This document shows, piece by piece, positions 42,135 through 50,968 of a stretch of 64,000 nt of DNA. The stretch comes from Pseudomonas sp. AL03. Lineage in GTDB: Bacteria > Pseudomonadota > Gammaproteobacteria > Pseudomonadales > Pseudomonadaceae. The translations under genes and the position numbers were made by a program. Below the pieces are notes generated by a model. The model searched no databases. It was not told the origin of the DNA and was given only the letters and a program-made list of their open reading frames with translations. The DNA lies in assembly GCF_029960815.1 (NCBI RefSeq), contig NZ_JASBRE010000019.1:62001-126000 (forward strand), written 5' to 3'. The first letter of the stretch is position 1, and each line of letters opens with the position of its first letter.

Positions 42135-43238
42135 TCACTCCCGATGGTCGTGGGTCTGGGTGATACGGCCCTGTTCCACGTGGAACAGAGCGACTGGCGT
42201 TTCCGTCTGCCAGCCTTCCCTCAATAATTCGTGATCTACACAGGTGATAAACACCTGGCAGCGTAAGTCTTCCAGCAAGCGGCAAAGCGCGCGACGGTGG
42301 TGCTCGTCCAGTTCGGACGGCAGGTCATCCACCAGATAAATACACTGGCCGCGTCGGGCCTGGCTGACCAAGTGCCCTTGGGCAATCCGCAAAGCACAGA
42401 CCACCAGCTTCTGCTGACCGCGGGACAAGATGTCCGCGGCATTGTGTGCGCCCAATCTAAGACGCAAATCAGCACGCTGTGGTCCTGCCTGGGTATGACC
42501 CATTTGCTGATCGCGCTGAAGGGACCCGGCGAGCACTGCACTCAGTTCGCGGTCTTTGTCCCAACCTCGGTAATAGCTGAGCGTTAAGCCCTCGAGCTCA
42601 ACCAGTTCGCTCAAGGTCTGTTCAAAGACTGGTTTCAAGGCTTTGATATAAGCGCGGCGGTATTCATCGATTTCTGCGCTGGCCTGGCACAGTTCCCTGT
42701 CCCAAACTGCTTGCGAAACGGCGTCAAGTGTACCATGCCGCAGCCAAGAGTTTCTCTGGCGCAGGGCCTTCTGCAAGCGCTGCCAGGTGGACATGAATCG
42801 TGGTTCCACGTGGAACACGCCCCAGTCGAGAAACTGCCGACGAATCTTCGGCGCGCCTTCCAGCAATCGGAAACTGTCAGGGTTGATCAACTGCAGTGGC
42901 AGGATTTCCGCCAGTTGCGCCGCGCTGCGGGCGTTCTGCCCGTCGATGCGGATCTGAAACTCCCCTTGGCGGTCGCGGGAGATCCCCAAGGCGCTGTGCC
43001 CGCCCTCGGCCAATTCAACCTGGCCAAACACCGTGCACGCCAATTGCTCGTACTGAATGACCGGCAGAAGACGGCTGCTACGAAACGAACGGGCAAGCCC
43101 CAGCAGATGAATGGCTTCCAGAACACTGGTTTTGCCGCTGCCGTTGGCGCCGTAAAGAATGTTGATTCGGGGGGAGGGGGAGAAGGTCACCGGGTGCAGA
43201 TTGCGCACCGCGGTGACCGAGACGCGACTTAAGGACAT
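42135..43238 (-). CDS. recF: DNA replication and repair protein RecF
   Basis: Loads RecA at gaps together with RecO and RecR. 367 residues with Walker A YGANGSGKTS at about 29-38, an ABC signature-like LSRGQQKL and Walker B YLVDDLPSELD. It belongs to the dnaA-dnaN-recF-gyrB operon order. It contains two parS sites for the chromosome partition protein ParB. Confidence 0.97.
   Translation of the reverse strand: MSLSRVSVTAVRNLHPVTFSPSPRINILYGANGSGKTSVLEAIHLLGLARSFRSSRLLPVIQYEQLACTVFGQVELAEGGHSALGISRDRQGEFQIRIDGQNARSAAQLAEILPLQLINPDSFRLLEGAPKIRRQFLDWGVFHVEPRFMSTWQRLQKALRQRNSWLRHGTLDAVSQAVWDRELCQASAEIDEYRRAYIKALKPVFEQTLSELVELEGLTLSYYRGWDKDRELSAVLAGSLQRDQQMGHTQAGPQRADLRLRLGAHNAADILSRGQQKLVVCALRIAQGHLVSQARRGQCIYLVDDLPSELDEHHRRALCRLLEDLRCQVFITCVDHELLREGWQTETPVALFHVEQGRITQTHDHRE
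42172..42187. promoter_or_regulatory. parS: Chromosomal parS site
   Basis: TGTTCCACGTGGAACA is a perfect 16-base palindrome and matches the Pseudomonas parS core. It lies within the recF 3' end, about 12 kb from parAB. Confidence 0.92.
42802..42817. promoter_or_regulatory. parS: Second chromosomal parS site
   Basis: GGTTCCACGTGGAACA differs from the other parS at the first base only. It also lies within recF. Confidence 0.88.
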
Positions 43239-43258
43239 CTAGCTTCTGCTGAGCATGA

Positions 43259-44362
43259 TTACAGACGCATCGGCATGACAACGTAAGCCGAGTCGTCGTT
43301 GTCGGACTCTTGCACCAGCGCACTGCTGTTGGAGTCGGACAGGATCAGACGAACCTGCTCGGTGGTCATCACGCCCAGCACGTCGAGCAGATAACTCACG
43401 TTGAAGCCGATTTCCAGATTGCCGCCGTTGTATTCAACGCCCACTTCTTCTTCCGCTTCTTCCTGCTCCGGGTTGTTCGCCTGAATTTTCAGCTGGCCGT
43501 TAGCCAGTTGCAGACGGATGCCGCGGTACTTCTCGTTGGACAAAATCGCGGTGCGGCTGAAGGCTTCTCGCAGGGCCTGGCGATCGCCGAGTACCAGTTT
43601 GTCACCGCCCTTAGGCAGGACGCGCTCGTAGTCAGGGAATTTGCCGTCGACCAGTTTCGAGGTGAAGGTGAATTCGCCGGTGGTGGCGCGGATGTGGTGT
43701 TGACCCAGCACGATGCTGACGATGCCGTCCGGTTCGGTCAGCAGGCGCGCCAGCTCGAGAATACCTTTGCGCGGAACGATGACCTGATGACGATCCGGCT
43801 GACCGATATCGGCCTGCATTGAGCACATGGCCAGGCGGTGACCGTCAGTGGCCACGGCGCGGATGATGCCAGCCGAAACTTCCAGCAACATACCGTTGAG
43901 GTAGTAACGCACGTCCTGCTGGGCCATCGCGAAACTGGTGCGTTCGATCAGACGCCGCAGTTTGCTTTGCTCAAGGCTGCAGGTCAGCGAGCCTGGGCCT
44001 TCTTCCACAGTCGGGAAGTCATTGGCCGGCAGTGTCGACAGGGTGAAGCGGCTGCGGCCGGCCTTCACCACGAGCTTCTGCTCGTCGACCTTGATGTCGA
44101 TCAGCGCATCGTTCGGCAAGCTCTTGCAGATGTCCATCAGCTTGCGCGCAGGCACAGTGATGGAACCTGGATCCGCAGGCTCTTCGAGTTGCACACGACC
44201 GACCAGCTCGACTTCCAGGTCGGTACCGGTCAGCGACAGTTGCTGGCCTTCGACAACCAGCAGCACGTTGGAGAGCACCGGCAAGGTCTGTCGGCGCTCG
44301 ACGACGCCTGCGACCAGTTGCAGGGGTTTCAACAGGGCTTCGCGTTGAATGGTGAAATGCAT
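43259..44362 (-). CDS. dnaN: DNA polymerase III beta sliding clamp
   Basis: Ring clamp that tethers polymerase III. 367 residues, the family length, forming three repeated clamp domains of about 120 residues. The N-terminus MHFTIQREALLKPLQLVAGVVERRQTLP and the C-terminal YVVMPMRL are typical. It lies 39 bases after dnaA and 20 bases before recF. Confidence 0.97.
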   Translation of the reverse strand: MHFTIQREALLKPLQLVAGVVERRQTLPVLSNVLLVVEGQQLSLTGTDLEVELVGRVQLEEPADPGSITVPARKLMDICKSLPNDALIDIKVDEQKLVVKAGRSRFTLSTLPANDFPTVEEGPGSLTCSLEQSKLRRLIERTSFAMAQQDVRYYLNGMLLEVSAGIIRAVATDGHRLAMCSMQADIGQPDRHQVIVPRKGILELARLLTEPDGIVSIVLGQHHIRATTGEFTFTSKLVDGKFPDYERVLPKGGDKLVLGDRQALREAFSRTAILSNEKYRGIRLQLANGQLKIQANNPEQEEAEEEVGVEYNGGNLEIGFNVSYLLDVLGVMTTEQVRLILSDSNSSALVQESDNDDSAYVVMPMRL

Positions 44363-44401
44363 GGTCTCGTCCCTTGCCTTAATAAGCTGCGCTGGTGTTC
44401 A

Positions 44402-45922
44402 TCAAGTGGTCAGTGTACGCAGCAGGTTCTTGTAGTCCTCGCGGATGTCCGCGTCGGATTCCTTGAGTTCGTTGATCTTGCGGCAGGCGTGCAAAACAGT
44501 CGTGTGGTCTCGGCCGCCAAACACGTCGCCGATTTCCGGCAAGCTGTGGTTGGTCAGTTCTTTGGACAAAGCCATGGCGACCTGACGCGGACGAGCTACC
44601 GAGCGCGAACGGCGTTTAGACAGCAAGTCGGAGATCTTGATCTTGTAGTACTCAGCGACAGTGCGCTGAATGTTATCCACAGACACCAGTTTGTCTTGCA
44701 GTGCCAACAGATCTTTCAGGGATTCGCGAATCAGCTCGATGGTGATATCGCGGCCCATGAAGTGCGAGTGGGCGATCACGCGTTTGAGCGCGCCTTCCAG
44801 CTCACGGACGTTGGAACGGATACGCTGGGCGATGAAGAACGCCGCGTCATGGGGCAGATCGACTTTGGCCTGATCGGCCTTTTTCATCAGGATCGCCACG
44901 CGGGTTTCCAGCTCCGGCGGCTCGACGGCGACCGTCAGGCCCCAACCGAAACGGGATTTGAGTCGCTCTTCGAGGCCTTCGATTTCTTTCGGGTAGCGGT
45001 CACTGGTAAGAATGACCTGCTGGCCACCTTCAAGCAGGGCGTTGAAGGTGTGGAAAAACTCTTCCTGGGAACGTTCCTTGCGGGCGAAGAACTGAATGTC
45101 ATCGATCAACAACGCATCCACCGAACGGTAGAAGCGCTTGAACTCGTTGATCGCGTTCAGCTGCAGGGCCTTGACCATGTCCGCCACGAACCGCTCGGAA
45201 TGCAGGTACACGACCTTGGCATTCGGATTCTTCTTTAATAGGTGGTTACCCACAGCGTGCATCAGGTGGGTTTTACCCAAGCCGACGCCACCATAAAGGA
45301 AGAGCGGGTTGTAACCGTGCTTCGGGTTGTCCGCCACTTGCCAGGCCGCAGCCCGTGCCAGTTGGTTGGACTTGCCCTCGACGAAGTTTTCGAAGGTGAA
45401 GGTGCGGTTCAGGTAGCTGGTGTGCTTGAGCGCGCCTTCGACCTGCACCGTGCGCTGTTCGGCGCGAATCGGTGCCTGTTGCGAACTGGCACCGGCCATC
45501 GGGTCGAAGCTGTCACGTGAAGGCTCTTCATTAACCTCGGCAATTTTTTGCGTCGAACGCTTGGCCGAGGCGGCTACCGAGGATGGCGCCGGAGCGCTGA
45601 CAGGTGCTTGTGCAGCCTGAGCCTGTGAGGCAGCGGCGGCCAACGGAGCATTCGGGGCGGCACGCGGTGCCGAACTGCGTTTGCTGCCTATTAATAAGGA
45701 AAGCGCCGGCGCTGTGCCATTGCCCTGCTCATCCAGCAGTTCAAGGACGCGGCCCAGGTACTTCTCGTTGACCCAGTCGAGAACAAAACGATTCGGTGCG
45801 TAAACACGCAACTCGTCGCCTTCGGCTTCGACCTGTAGTGGACGGATCCAAGTGTTGAATTGTTGGGCAGGCAGCTCATCGCGCAAAAGCTCCACGCACT
45901 GCTGCCAAAGTTCCACTGACAC
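44402..45922 (-). CDS. dnaA: Chromosomal replication initiator DnaA
   Basis: Binds DnaA boxes and opens oriC. 506 residues from a GTG at 45922. Domain I (about 1-80) binds helicase and partners. Domain II (about 80-170) is an Ala/Pro/Ser-rich linker typical of pseudomonads. Domain III is AAA+ with GGVGLGKTH and LLIDDIQFF. Domain IV binds DNA through the GGRDHTTVLHACRKI signature. A perfect DnaA box (44673-44681) lies inside the gene, and oriC is directly upstream. Confidence 0.98.
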   Translation of the reverse strand: MSVELWQQCVELLRDELPAQQFNTWIRPLQVEAEGDELRVYAPNRFVLDWVNEKYLGRVLELLDEQGNGTAPALSLLIGSKRSSAPRAAPNAPLAAAASQAQAAQAPVSAPAPSSVAASAKRSTQKIAEVNEEPSRDSFDPMAGASSQQAPIRAEQRTVQVEGALKHTSYLNRTFTFENFVEGKSNQLARAAAWQVADNPKHGYNPLFLYGGVGLGKTHLMHAVGNHLLKKNPNAKVVYLHSERFVADMVKALQLNAINEFKRFYRSVDALLIDDIQFFARKERSQEEFFHTFNALLEGGQQVILTSDRYPKEIEGLEERLKSRFGWGLTVAVEPPELETRVAILMKKADQAKVDLPHDAAFFIAQRIRSNVRELEGALKRVIAHSHFMGRDITIELIRESLKDLLALQDKLVSVDNIQRTVAEYYKIKISDLLSKRRSRSVARPRQVAMALSKELTNHSLPEIGDVFGGRDHTTVLHACRKINELKESDADIREDYKNLLRTLTT

Positions 45923-46399
45923 GGATATCCCCTAAGTTGAAAGCCGGTGAGGCAAAAACAAGCGGCCATTGTAGCCGACCAGACGCCGACTTATCCACAT
46001 GAAGGTTGTTCACTGCCCAAGAAGAATCAGTGCCTTATACGGGAAAAAGGCGACCAATGGTCTGTGCATAAGCTCTGTGGATAACCGGGTCTAAGGTCGT
46101 TGCACAAGTGGGGGCTAAACACGGTGGATAACCGTCCTGTGGATAAGTACCCCTTTCACACACAGCTTATCCGATAGCGCAGCACAGGCTGAACACCGTT
46201 TTCCACCGTAGTTGTCATTCTCTGTACATCACGTCTTTAAAGGGCCAATGGCAGTTATCCACAGAAGATCGTGGCCCTAGCTTTTATAAGCTTTACAAAA
46301 AAGCTTTAAATACTTTCCTTCTTTATTTCTATATCTAGCGGAGACCCCCGGCTCGAAAAACGGCTGGAGATCTATTTATAAGGAAACGCTGGTTGGAAA
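45923..46399. other. oriC: Replication origin region (oriC) between dnaA and rpmH
   Basis: Four perfect DnaA boxes: TTATCCACA at 45991-45999 and 46255-46263, and its inverse TGTGGATAA at 46076-46084 and 46138-46146, with near-matches around 46122 and 46166. An AT-rich stretch (about 46280-46335, CTTTTATAAGCTTTACAAAA...) is a likely unwinding element. Place and layout match the known pseudomonad origin. Confidence 0.9.
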
Positions 46400-46428
46400 T
46401 TGACCTAGAGGCTTGCTTTCTCTAGAAT
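46400..46428 (+). promoter_or_regulatory. Promoter of rpmH
   Basis: TTGACC (46400-46405), 17-base spacer, TAGAAT (46423-46428). It drives rpmH and probably rnpA-yidD-yidC. Confidence 0.75.
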
Positions 46429-46489
46429 CCCCGGTCTCTTAAAACGGGGGCCATTCCGGCCCGTTGTGGACGAACCAGGTAACACGACA

Positions 46490-46624
46490 ATGAAACGTAC
46501 TTTCCAACCAAGCACTATCAAACGCGCTCGTACCCACGGTTTCCGTGCTCGCATGGCCACCAAAAACGGTCGTGCCGTCCTGTCGCGTCGTCGCGCCAAA
46601 GGTCGTGCGCGTCTGGCAGTTTGA
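46490..46624 (+). CDS. rpmH: 50S ribosomal protein L34
   Basis: 44 residues, highly basic: MKRTFQPSTIKRARTHGF, then ATKNGRAVLSRRRAKGR, the standard L34 sequence. It is the first gene of the conserved rpmH-rnpA-yidD-yidC cluster next to oriC. Confidence 0.97.
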   Translation: MKRTFQPSTIKRARTHGFRARMATKNGRAVLSRRRAKGRARLAV

Positions 46625-46640
46625 TAATCCGGCACTGGAG

Positions 46641-47042
46641 GTGAGTCAGGACTTCAGTCGGGAAAAGCGCCTGCTTACTCCCCGGCATTTCAAGGCAGTC
46701 TTTGACTCCCCTACCGGCAAGGTTCCGGGGAAAAATCTCCTGCTCCTTGCGCGCAACAACGATCTTGATCACCCCCGTCTCGGGCTGGTTATCGGGAAAA
46801 AGAGCGTAAAGCTCTCCGTCGAGCGCAATCGCCTCAAACGTCTGATGCGCGAATCGTTCCGTCTGCACCAGGATTCACTGGTCGGCTGGGACATTGTTAT
46901 CGTCGCGCGCAAAGGTTTGGGGGACGTAGAAAACCCCGAATTGATTCAGCATTTCGGCAAACTCTGGAAGCGTCTGGCACGCAGCACGCCAGTACCAGCA
47001 GTCAAAACCGAAACTGTAGGGGTAGACAGTCCCGATGCGTAA
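46641..47042 (+). CDS. rnpA: Ribonuclease P protein component
   Basis: Basic protein that helps the RNase P RNA mature tRNA 5' ends. 133 residues from a GTG at 46641 giving MSQDFSREKRLLTPRHFKAV; the GGAG directly before it is unusually close, so an earlier unrecognised start is possible. The family signature VKLSVERNRLKRLMRE is at about 50-65. It starts 16 bases after rpmH and overlaps yidD by eight bases. Confidence 0.94.
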   Translation: MSQDFSREKRLLTPRHFKAVFDSPTGKVPGKNLLLLARNNDLDHPRLGLVIGKKSVKLSVERNRLKRLMRESFRLHQDSLVGWDIVIVARKGLGDVENPELIQHFGKLWKRLARSTPVPAVKTETVGVDSPDA

Positions 47043-47280
47043 ACTGGCACTCGTTCCGATCCAGTTTTATCGCTATGCCATTAGTCCTCTGATGGCCAGT
47101 CACTGTCGCTTCTACCCCAGTTGTTCCTGCTACGCGTATGAAGCCATAGAAAATCATGGCCTTCTGCGCGGTGGCTGGCTGGCCTTTCGTCGTTTAGGTC
47201 GCTGTCATCCGTGGAATCCCGGTGGTTATGACCCGGTTCCATCTATCCCTACCTCCCGTTCTTCTTCGATGGCCGAGTAA
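47035..47280 (+). CDS. yidD: Membrane protein insertion efficiency factor YidD
   Basis: 81 residues: an amphipathic N-terminus and the cysteine cluster HCRFYPSCSCYAYEAIENHG at about 21-40 (written within family consensus), with the motif HPWNPGGYDPVP near the end. It aids YidC-dependent insertion. It lies between rnpA and yidC as in most gamma-proteobacteria. Confidence 0.95.
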   Translation: MRKLALVPIQFYRYAISPLMASHCRFYPSCSCYAYEAIENHGLLRGGWLAFRRLGRCHPWNPGGYDPVPSIPTSRSSSMAE

Positions 47281-47282
47281 TC

Positions 47283-48968
47283 ATGGATATCAAACGCACG
47301 ATCCTGATCGTCGCCCTGGCAATCGTGACCTACGTTATGGTTCTTAAATGGAACCAGGACTATGGCCAGGCTGCCCTGCCGACTCAGAATGTTGCTTCCA
47401 GTACTACCGCACCGGGTTTACCGGATACGGCGACTGGCAATAATGCTTCTGTCAGTGACGACATTCCACGCGCCGCAAGCGAAACCAGTGCCACTGCACC
47501 TGCTGAAACGCCAGTGGCTGCAAGCAAAGACCTCATCCAGATCAAAACGGATGTACTCAACCTGGCAATCGATCCACAAGGTGGCGATGTTGCCCAGTTG
47601 ACCTTGCCGCTGTATCCACGTCGCCAGGACCATCCGGACATTCCATTCCAGCTGTTCGATAACGGCAACGAACGGACTTATCTGGCCCAGAGCGGTTTGA
47701 TCGGCACCAACGGTCCAGACGCAAATCCTGCAGGTCGTCCGGTTTACTCCTCGGAGAAGAAGGTTTACCAACTGGCTGACGGTCAGGACCAATTGGTCGT
47801 AGACCTGAAGTTCAGCAAGGACGGCGTCAACTACATCAAGCGTTTCACCGTGAAACGTGGCCTGTATGACGTAACCGTTTCCTACCTGATCGATAACCAG
47901 AGCGCTCAGCCCTGGTCCGGTGCAATGTTCGCGCAGTTGAAGCGTGACGCCAGCTCCGATCCTTCTTCCAGCACGGCCACCGGCACCGCGACTTACCTGG
48001 GCGCCGCCCTGTGGACAAGTAACGAGCCGTACAAGAAAGTGTCGATGAGCGACATGGACAAGGCTCAGCTGAAAGAAACCGTAACCGGTGGTTGGGTTGC
48101 CTGGTTGCAGCACTACTTCGTGACCGCATGGATTCCGGCCAAGGGCGAAAATAACGTCGTCCAGACCCGTAAAGACAGCAAAGGCAACTACATCATCGGC
48201 TACACCGCCCCGGCGATGACTGTCGCGCCAGGTGCAAAAGCCGAGACCAGCGCCGTTCTGTACGCCGGTCCGAAAAGCCAGGCTGTGTTGAAAGAGTTGT
48301 CCCCAGGTCTGGAACTGACCGTCGACTACGGCATTCTGTGGTTCATTGCCCAGCCAATTTTCTGGCTGCTGCAGCACATCCACGCGCTGGTCGGTAACTG
48401 GGGCTGGTCGATTATCTTCCTGACCATGCTGATCAAAGGGATCTTCTTCCCGCTGTCGGCTGCCAGCTACAAATCCATGGCGCGCATGCGTGCAGTGGCA
48501 CCAAAACTGGCCGCGCTGAAAGAGCAACATGGCGACGACCGGCAGAAAATGTCGCAATCCATGATGGAGCTGTACAAGAAAGAGAAGATCAATCCGCTGG
48601 GTGGCTGCTTGCCAATCCTCGTGCAGATGCCGGTTTTCCTTTCGCTGTACTGGGTTCTGCTGGAAAGCGTTGAAATGCGCCAAGCGCCGTTCATGCTGTG
48701 GATTACTGACCTGTCGATCAAGGATCCGTTCTTCATTCTGCCGATCATCATGGGTGTAACCATGTTCATCCAGCAGCAGTTGAACCCGACTCCTCCGGAT
48801 CCGATGCAGGCCAAGGTGATGAAGATGATGCCAATCATCTTCACCTTCTTCTTCCTGTGGTTCCCGGCGGGTCTGGTGCTGTACTGGGTAGTGAACAACT
48901 GCCTATCGATCGCCCAACAGTGGTACATCACTCGTAAGATCGAAGCGGCTACCAAAGCAGCTGCCTGA
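47283..48968 (+). CDS. yidC: Membrane protein insertase YidC
   Basis: Inserts and folds inner-membrane proteins. 561 residues: one N-terminal membrane segment (about 7-25), a large periplasmic domain with a variable Ala/Thr/Pro-rich start, then five membrane segments from about residue 360 with the conserved block GGCLPILVQMPVF. It starts two bases after the yidD stop. Confidence 0.97.
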   Translation: MDIKRTILIVALAIVTYVMVLKWNQDYGQAALPTQNVASSTTAPGLPDTATGNNASVSDDIPRAASETSATAPAETPVAASKDLIQIKTDVLNLAIDPQGGDVAQLTLPLYPRRQDHPDIPFQLFDNGNERTYLAQSGLIGTNGPDANPAGRPVYSSEKKVYQLADGQDQLVVDLKFSKDGVNYIKRFTVKRGLYDVTVSYLIDNQSAQPWSGAMFAQLKRDASSDPSSSTATGTATYLGAALWTSNEPYKKVSMSDMDKAQLKETVTGGWVAWLQHYFVTAWIPAKGENNVVQTRKDSKGNYIIGYTAPAMTVAPGAKAETSAVLYAGPKSQAVLKELSPGLELTVDYGILWFIAQPIFWLLQHIHALVGNWGWSIIFLTMLIKGIFFPLSAASYKSMARMRAVAPKLAALKEQHGDDRQKMSQSMMELYKKEKINPLGGCLPILVQMPVFLSLYWVLLESVEMRQAPFMLWITDLSIKDPFFILPIIMGVTMFIQQQLNPTPPDPMQAKVMKMMPIIFTFFFLWFPAGLVLYWVVNNCLSIAQQWYITRKIEAATKAAA

Positions 48969-48990
48969 TTTACACTGTGGATAACCACTC

Positions 48991-49015
48991 AAAACGCCCC
49001 CTAGTGGGGCGTTTT
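48991..49015. terminator. Terminator after yidC
   Basis: AAAACGCCCC and GGGGCGTTTT form a perfect 10-base stem around CTAGT. It ends the rpmH-yidC unit; a DnaA box (48976-48984) lies just upstream. Confidence 0.9.
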
Positions 49016-49047
49016 GCTATCTGTCACTTTTGTCTGGATAACGGTTT

Positions 49048-50418
49048 ATGAGCGTTCCTCGTGAAACCATTGCAGCCGTCGCCACCGCTCAAGGTCGTGG
49101 CGGTGTAGGCATCGTCCGTATTTCCGGGCCGCTGGCGAGCGTTGCGGCCAAAGCCTTTAGCGGTCGTGAACTCAAGCCGCGATTCGCCCACTACGGCCCA
49201 TTTCTCAGTGAAAACGATGAGGTTCTGGATCAAGGCATCGCACTGTATTTTCCAGGTCCGAACTCGTTCACCGGTGAAGATGTGCTGGAACTCCAGGGCC
49301 ATGGCGGTCCGGTAGTTCTGGATATGCTGCTTCAGCGTTGCCTGGAACTCGGCTGCCGATTGGCACGGCCAGGTGAATTTAGCGAGCGGGCGTTCCTCAA
49401 CGACAAACTAGACCTGGCTCAGGCCGAAGCCATTGCCGACTTGATCGAGGCGAGTTCTGCACAGGCTGCACGAAATGCCCTGCGTTCCTTGCAGGGCGCA
49501 TTTTCCGAGCGTGTACATAACCTCACCGAGCAACTGATAGGCCTGCGCATCTATGTCGAAGCGGCTATCGACTTCCCTGAAGAAGAAATCGACTTCCTTG
49601 CCGATGGCCACGTACTGAGCATGCTCGACAACGTGCGTGACGAGTTATCCACCGTCCTGCGAGAAGCTGGGCAGGGTGCCTTGCTGCGTGACGGGATGAC
49701 CGTGGTGATTGCGGGCCGGCCGAATGCCGGTAAGTCTAGCTTGCTGAATGCCCTGGCCGGACGAGAAGCAGCGATCGTGACCGAGATTGCCGGCACCACC
49801 CGGGACATTCTTCGTGAACATATCCACATCGATGGCATGCCGCTGCACGTGGTCGACACTGCAGGTCTGCGAAATACCGAAGACCAGGTGGAAAAAATCG
49901 GCGTCGAACGGGCGTTGAAAGCGATCGGCGAGGCTGATCGTGTGCTGTTGGTGGTCGATGCTACCGCTCCTGAGGCACTTGATCCGTTCGCGTTATGGCC
50001 GGAATTCCTGGAAGTCCGTCCGGATCCGGCGAAAGTCACGCTGATCCGCAACAAGGCTGACCTGACTGGCGAAGCCATTGCCCTGGAAATCAGCGAGGAT
50101 GGCCACGTCACCATCAGCCTGAGCGCCAAGTCTGCAGGTGAAGGGCTAGAATTGCTGCGCGACCACCTCAAGGCCTGCATGGGCTACGAACAGACCTCGG
50201 AGAGCAGCTTCAGCGCTCGCAGACGTCACCTTGACGCGTTGCGTCATGCCAGTGCTTCCCTCGAGCACGGCCGTGCGCAGCTGACCCTGGCCGGTGCCGG
50301 TGAACTGCTGGCCGAAGATTTGCGCCAGGCTCAGCACTCTTTGGGTGAAATCACCGGTGCATTCAGCTCCGATGACCTTCTGGGACGAATTTTTTCCAGC
50401 TTCTGTATCGGTAAATAA
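49048..50418 (+). CDS. mnmE: tRNA modification GTPase MnmE
   Basis: With MnmG makes the 5-carboxymethylaminomethyl group on U34 of certain tRNAs. 456 residues: an N-terminal folate-binding domain, a helical domain interrupted by a G domain (GRPNAGKSSLLNAL near 224, DTAG, NKAD), and the C-terminal CIGK motif with the catalytic cysteine. It has its own spacing after the yidC terminator. Confidence 0.97.
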   Translation: MSVPRETIAAVATAQGRGGVGIVRISGPLASVAAKAFSGRELKPRFAHYGPFLSENDEVLDQGIALYFPGPNSFTGEDVLELQGHGGPVVLDMLLQRCLELGCRLARPGEFSERAFLNDKLDLAQAEAIADLIEASSAQAARNALRSLQGAFSERVHNLTEQLIGLRIYVEAAIDFPEEEIDFLADGHVLSMLDNVRDELSTVLREAGQGALLRDGMTVVIAGRPNAGKSSLLNALAGREAAIVTEIAGTTRDILREHIHIDGMPLHVVDTAGLRNTEDQVEKIGVERALKAIGEADRVLLVVDATAPEALDPFALWPEFLEVRPDPAKVTLIRNKADLTGEAIALEISEDGHVTISLSAKSAGEGLELLRDHLKACMGYEQTSESSFSARRRHLDALRHASASLEHGRAQLTLAGAGELLAEDLRQAQHSLGEITGAFSSDDLLGRIFSSFCIGK

Positions 50419-50968
50419 TCCTTCCGTTGTCCACAGACAGGACATTCGTGCCTGTCTGTTCCTTCCTTTTCCTGAATTCTCCTCCAGTGCCAGGCAGATT
50501 CTTTCTGCTTGTGTGGATTTTCCGTGCCCTGGATTTGCCTATTCTGCGTTTTTCTGTGGATTAAGCCCTGTGAATAACTGCCAGTAAGGGCAGTTGATAA
50601 CAGGGCCTCAAAACTGAAGATAACCGCCCCTGTGGATAACAGCTTCTTTAATCCACAGGCTTAAACCGGTTATCCAAGGGCCTCCTTGGCACATGACCAC
50701 AGGCTTTTGAATCTCTGTACATATTGAATATAAAGGCCTGTAGAGATCTATCCACAGAAATGTGCCTCAGTAGAAATAAACATAAAAACAAAGATTTAAT
50801 AAATCTCTCTCTTTTTAATTTCTATAACCGCGACTTTTCCACAGCTGGTTAAATTTTGTGCAAAGGGTTCTTTAGGAAGGGCGAAGTCCCTATACTTGCC
50901 GCCCAGGTCCAAAAACCTGAGCTCAAACTATTCCTGATTACCTAACTGAAGCAGGCACGAGGTGCGTG
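50419..50968. other. mnmE-mnmG gap with a second DnaA-box cluster
   Basis: 550 non-coding bases. One perfect box (TGTGGATAA, 50631-50639) and several one-mismatch boxes (50427, 50555, 50569, 50748, 50835), plus an AT-rich stretch (about 50765-50830). A -10-like TATACT lies at 50891-50896 before mnmG. The layout mirrors oriC upstream of dnaA. Confidence 0.7.

Noticed and set aside
49054..49067. parS-like sequence at the mnmE start (GTTCCTCGTGAAAC)
   Set aside because: Two mismatches to the palindrome and fully explained by the mnmE codons for VPRET.
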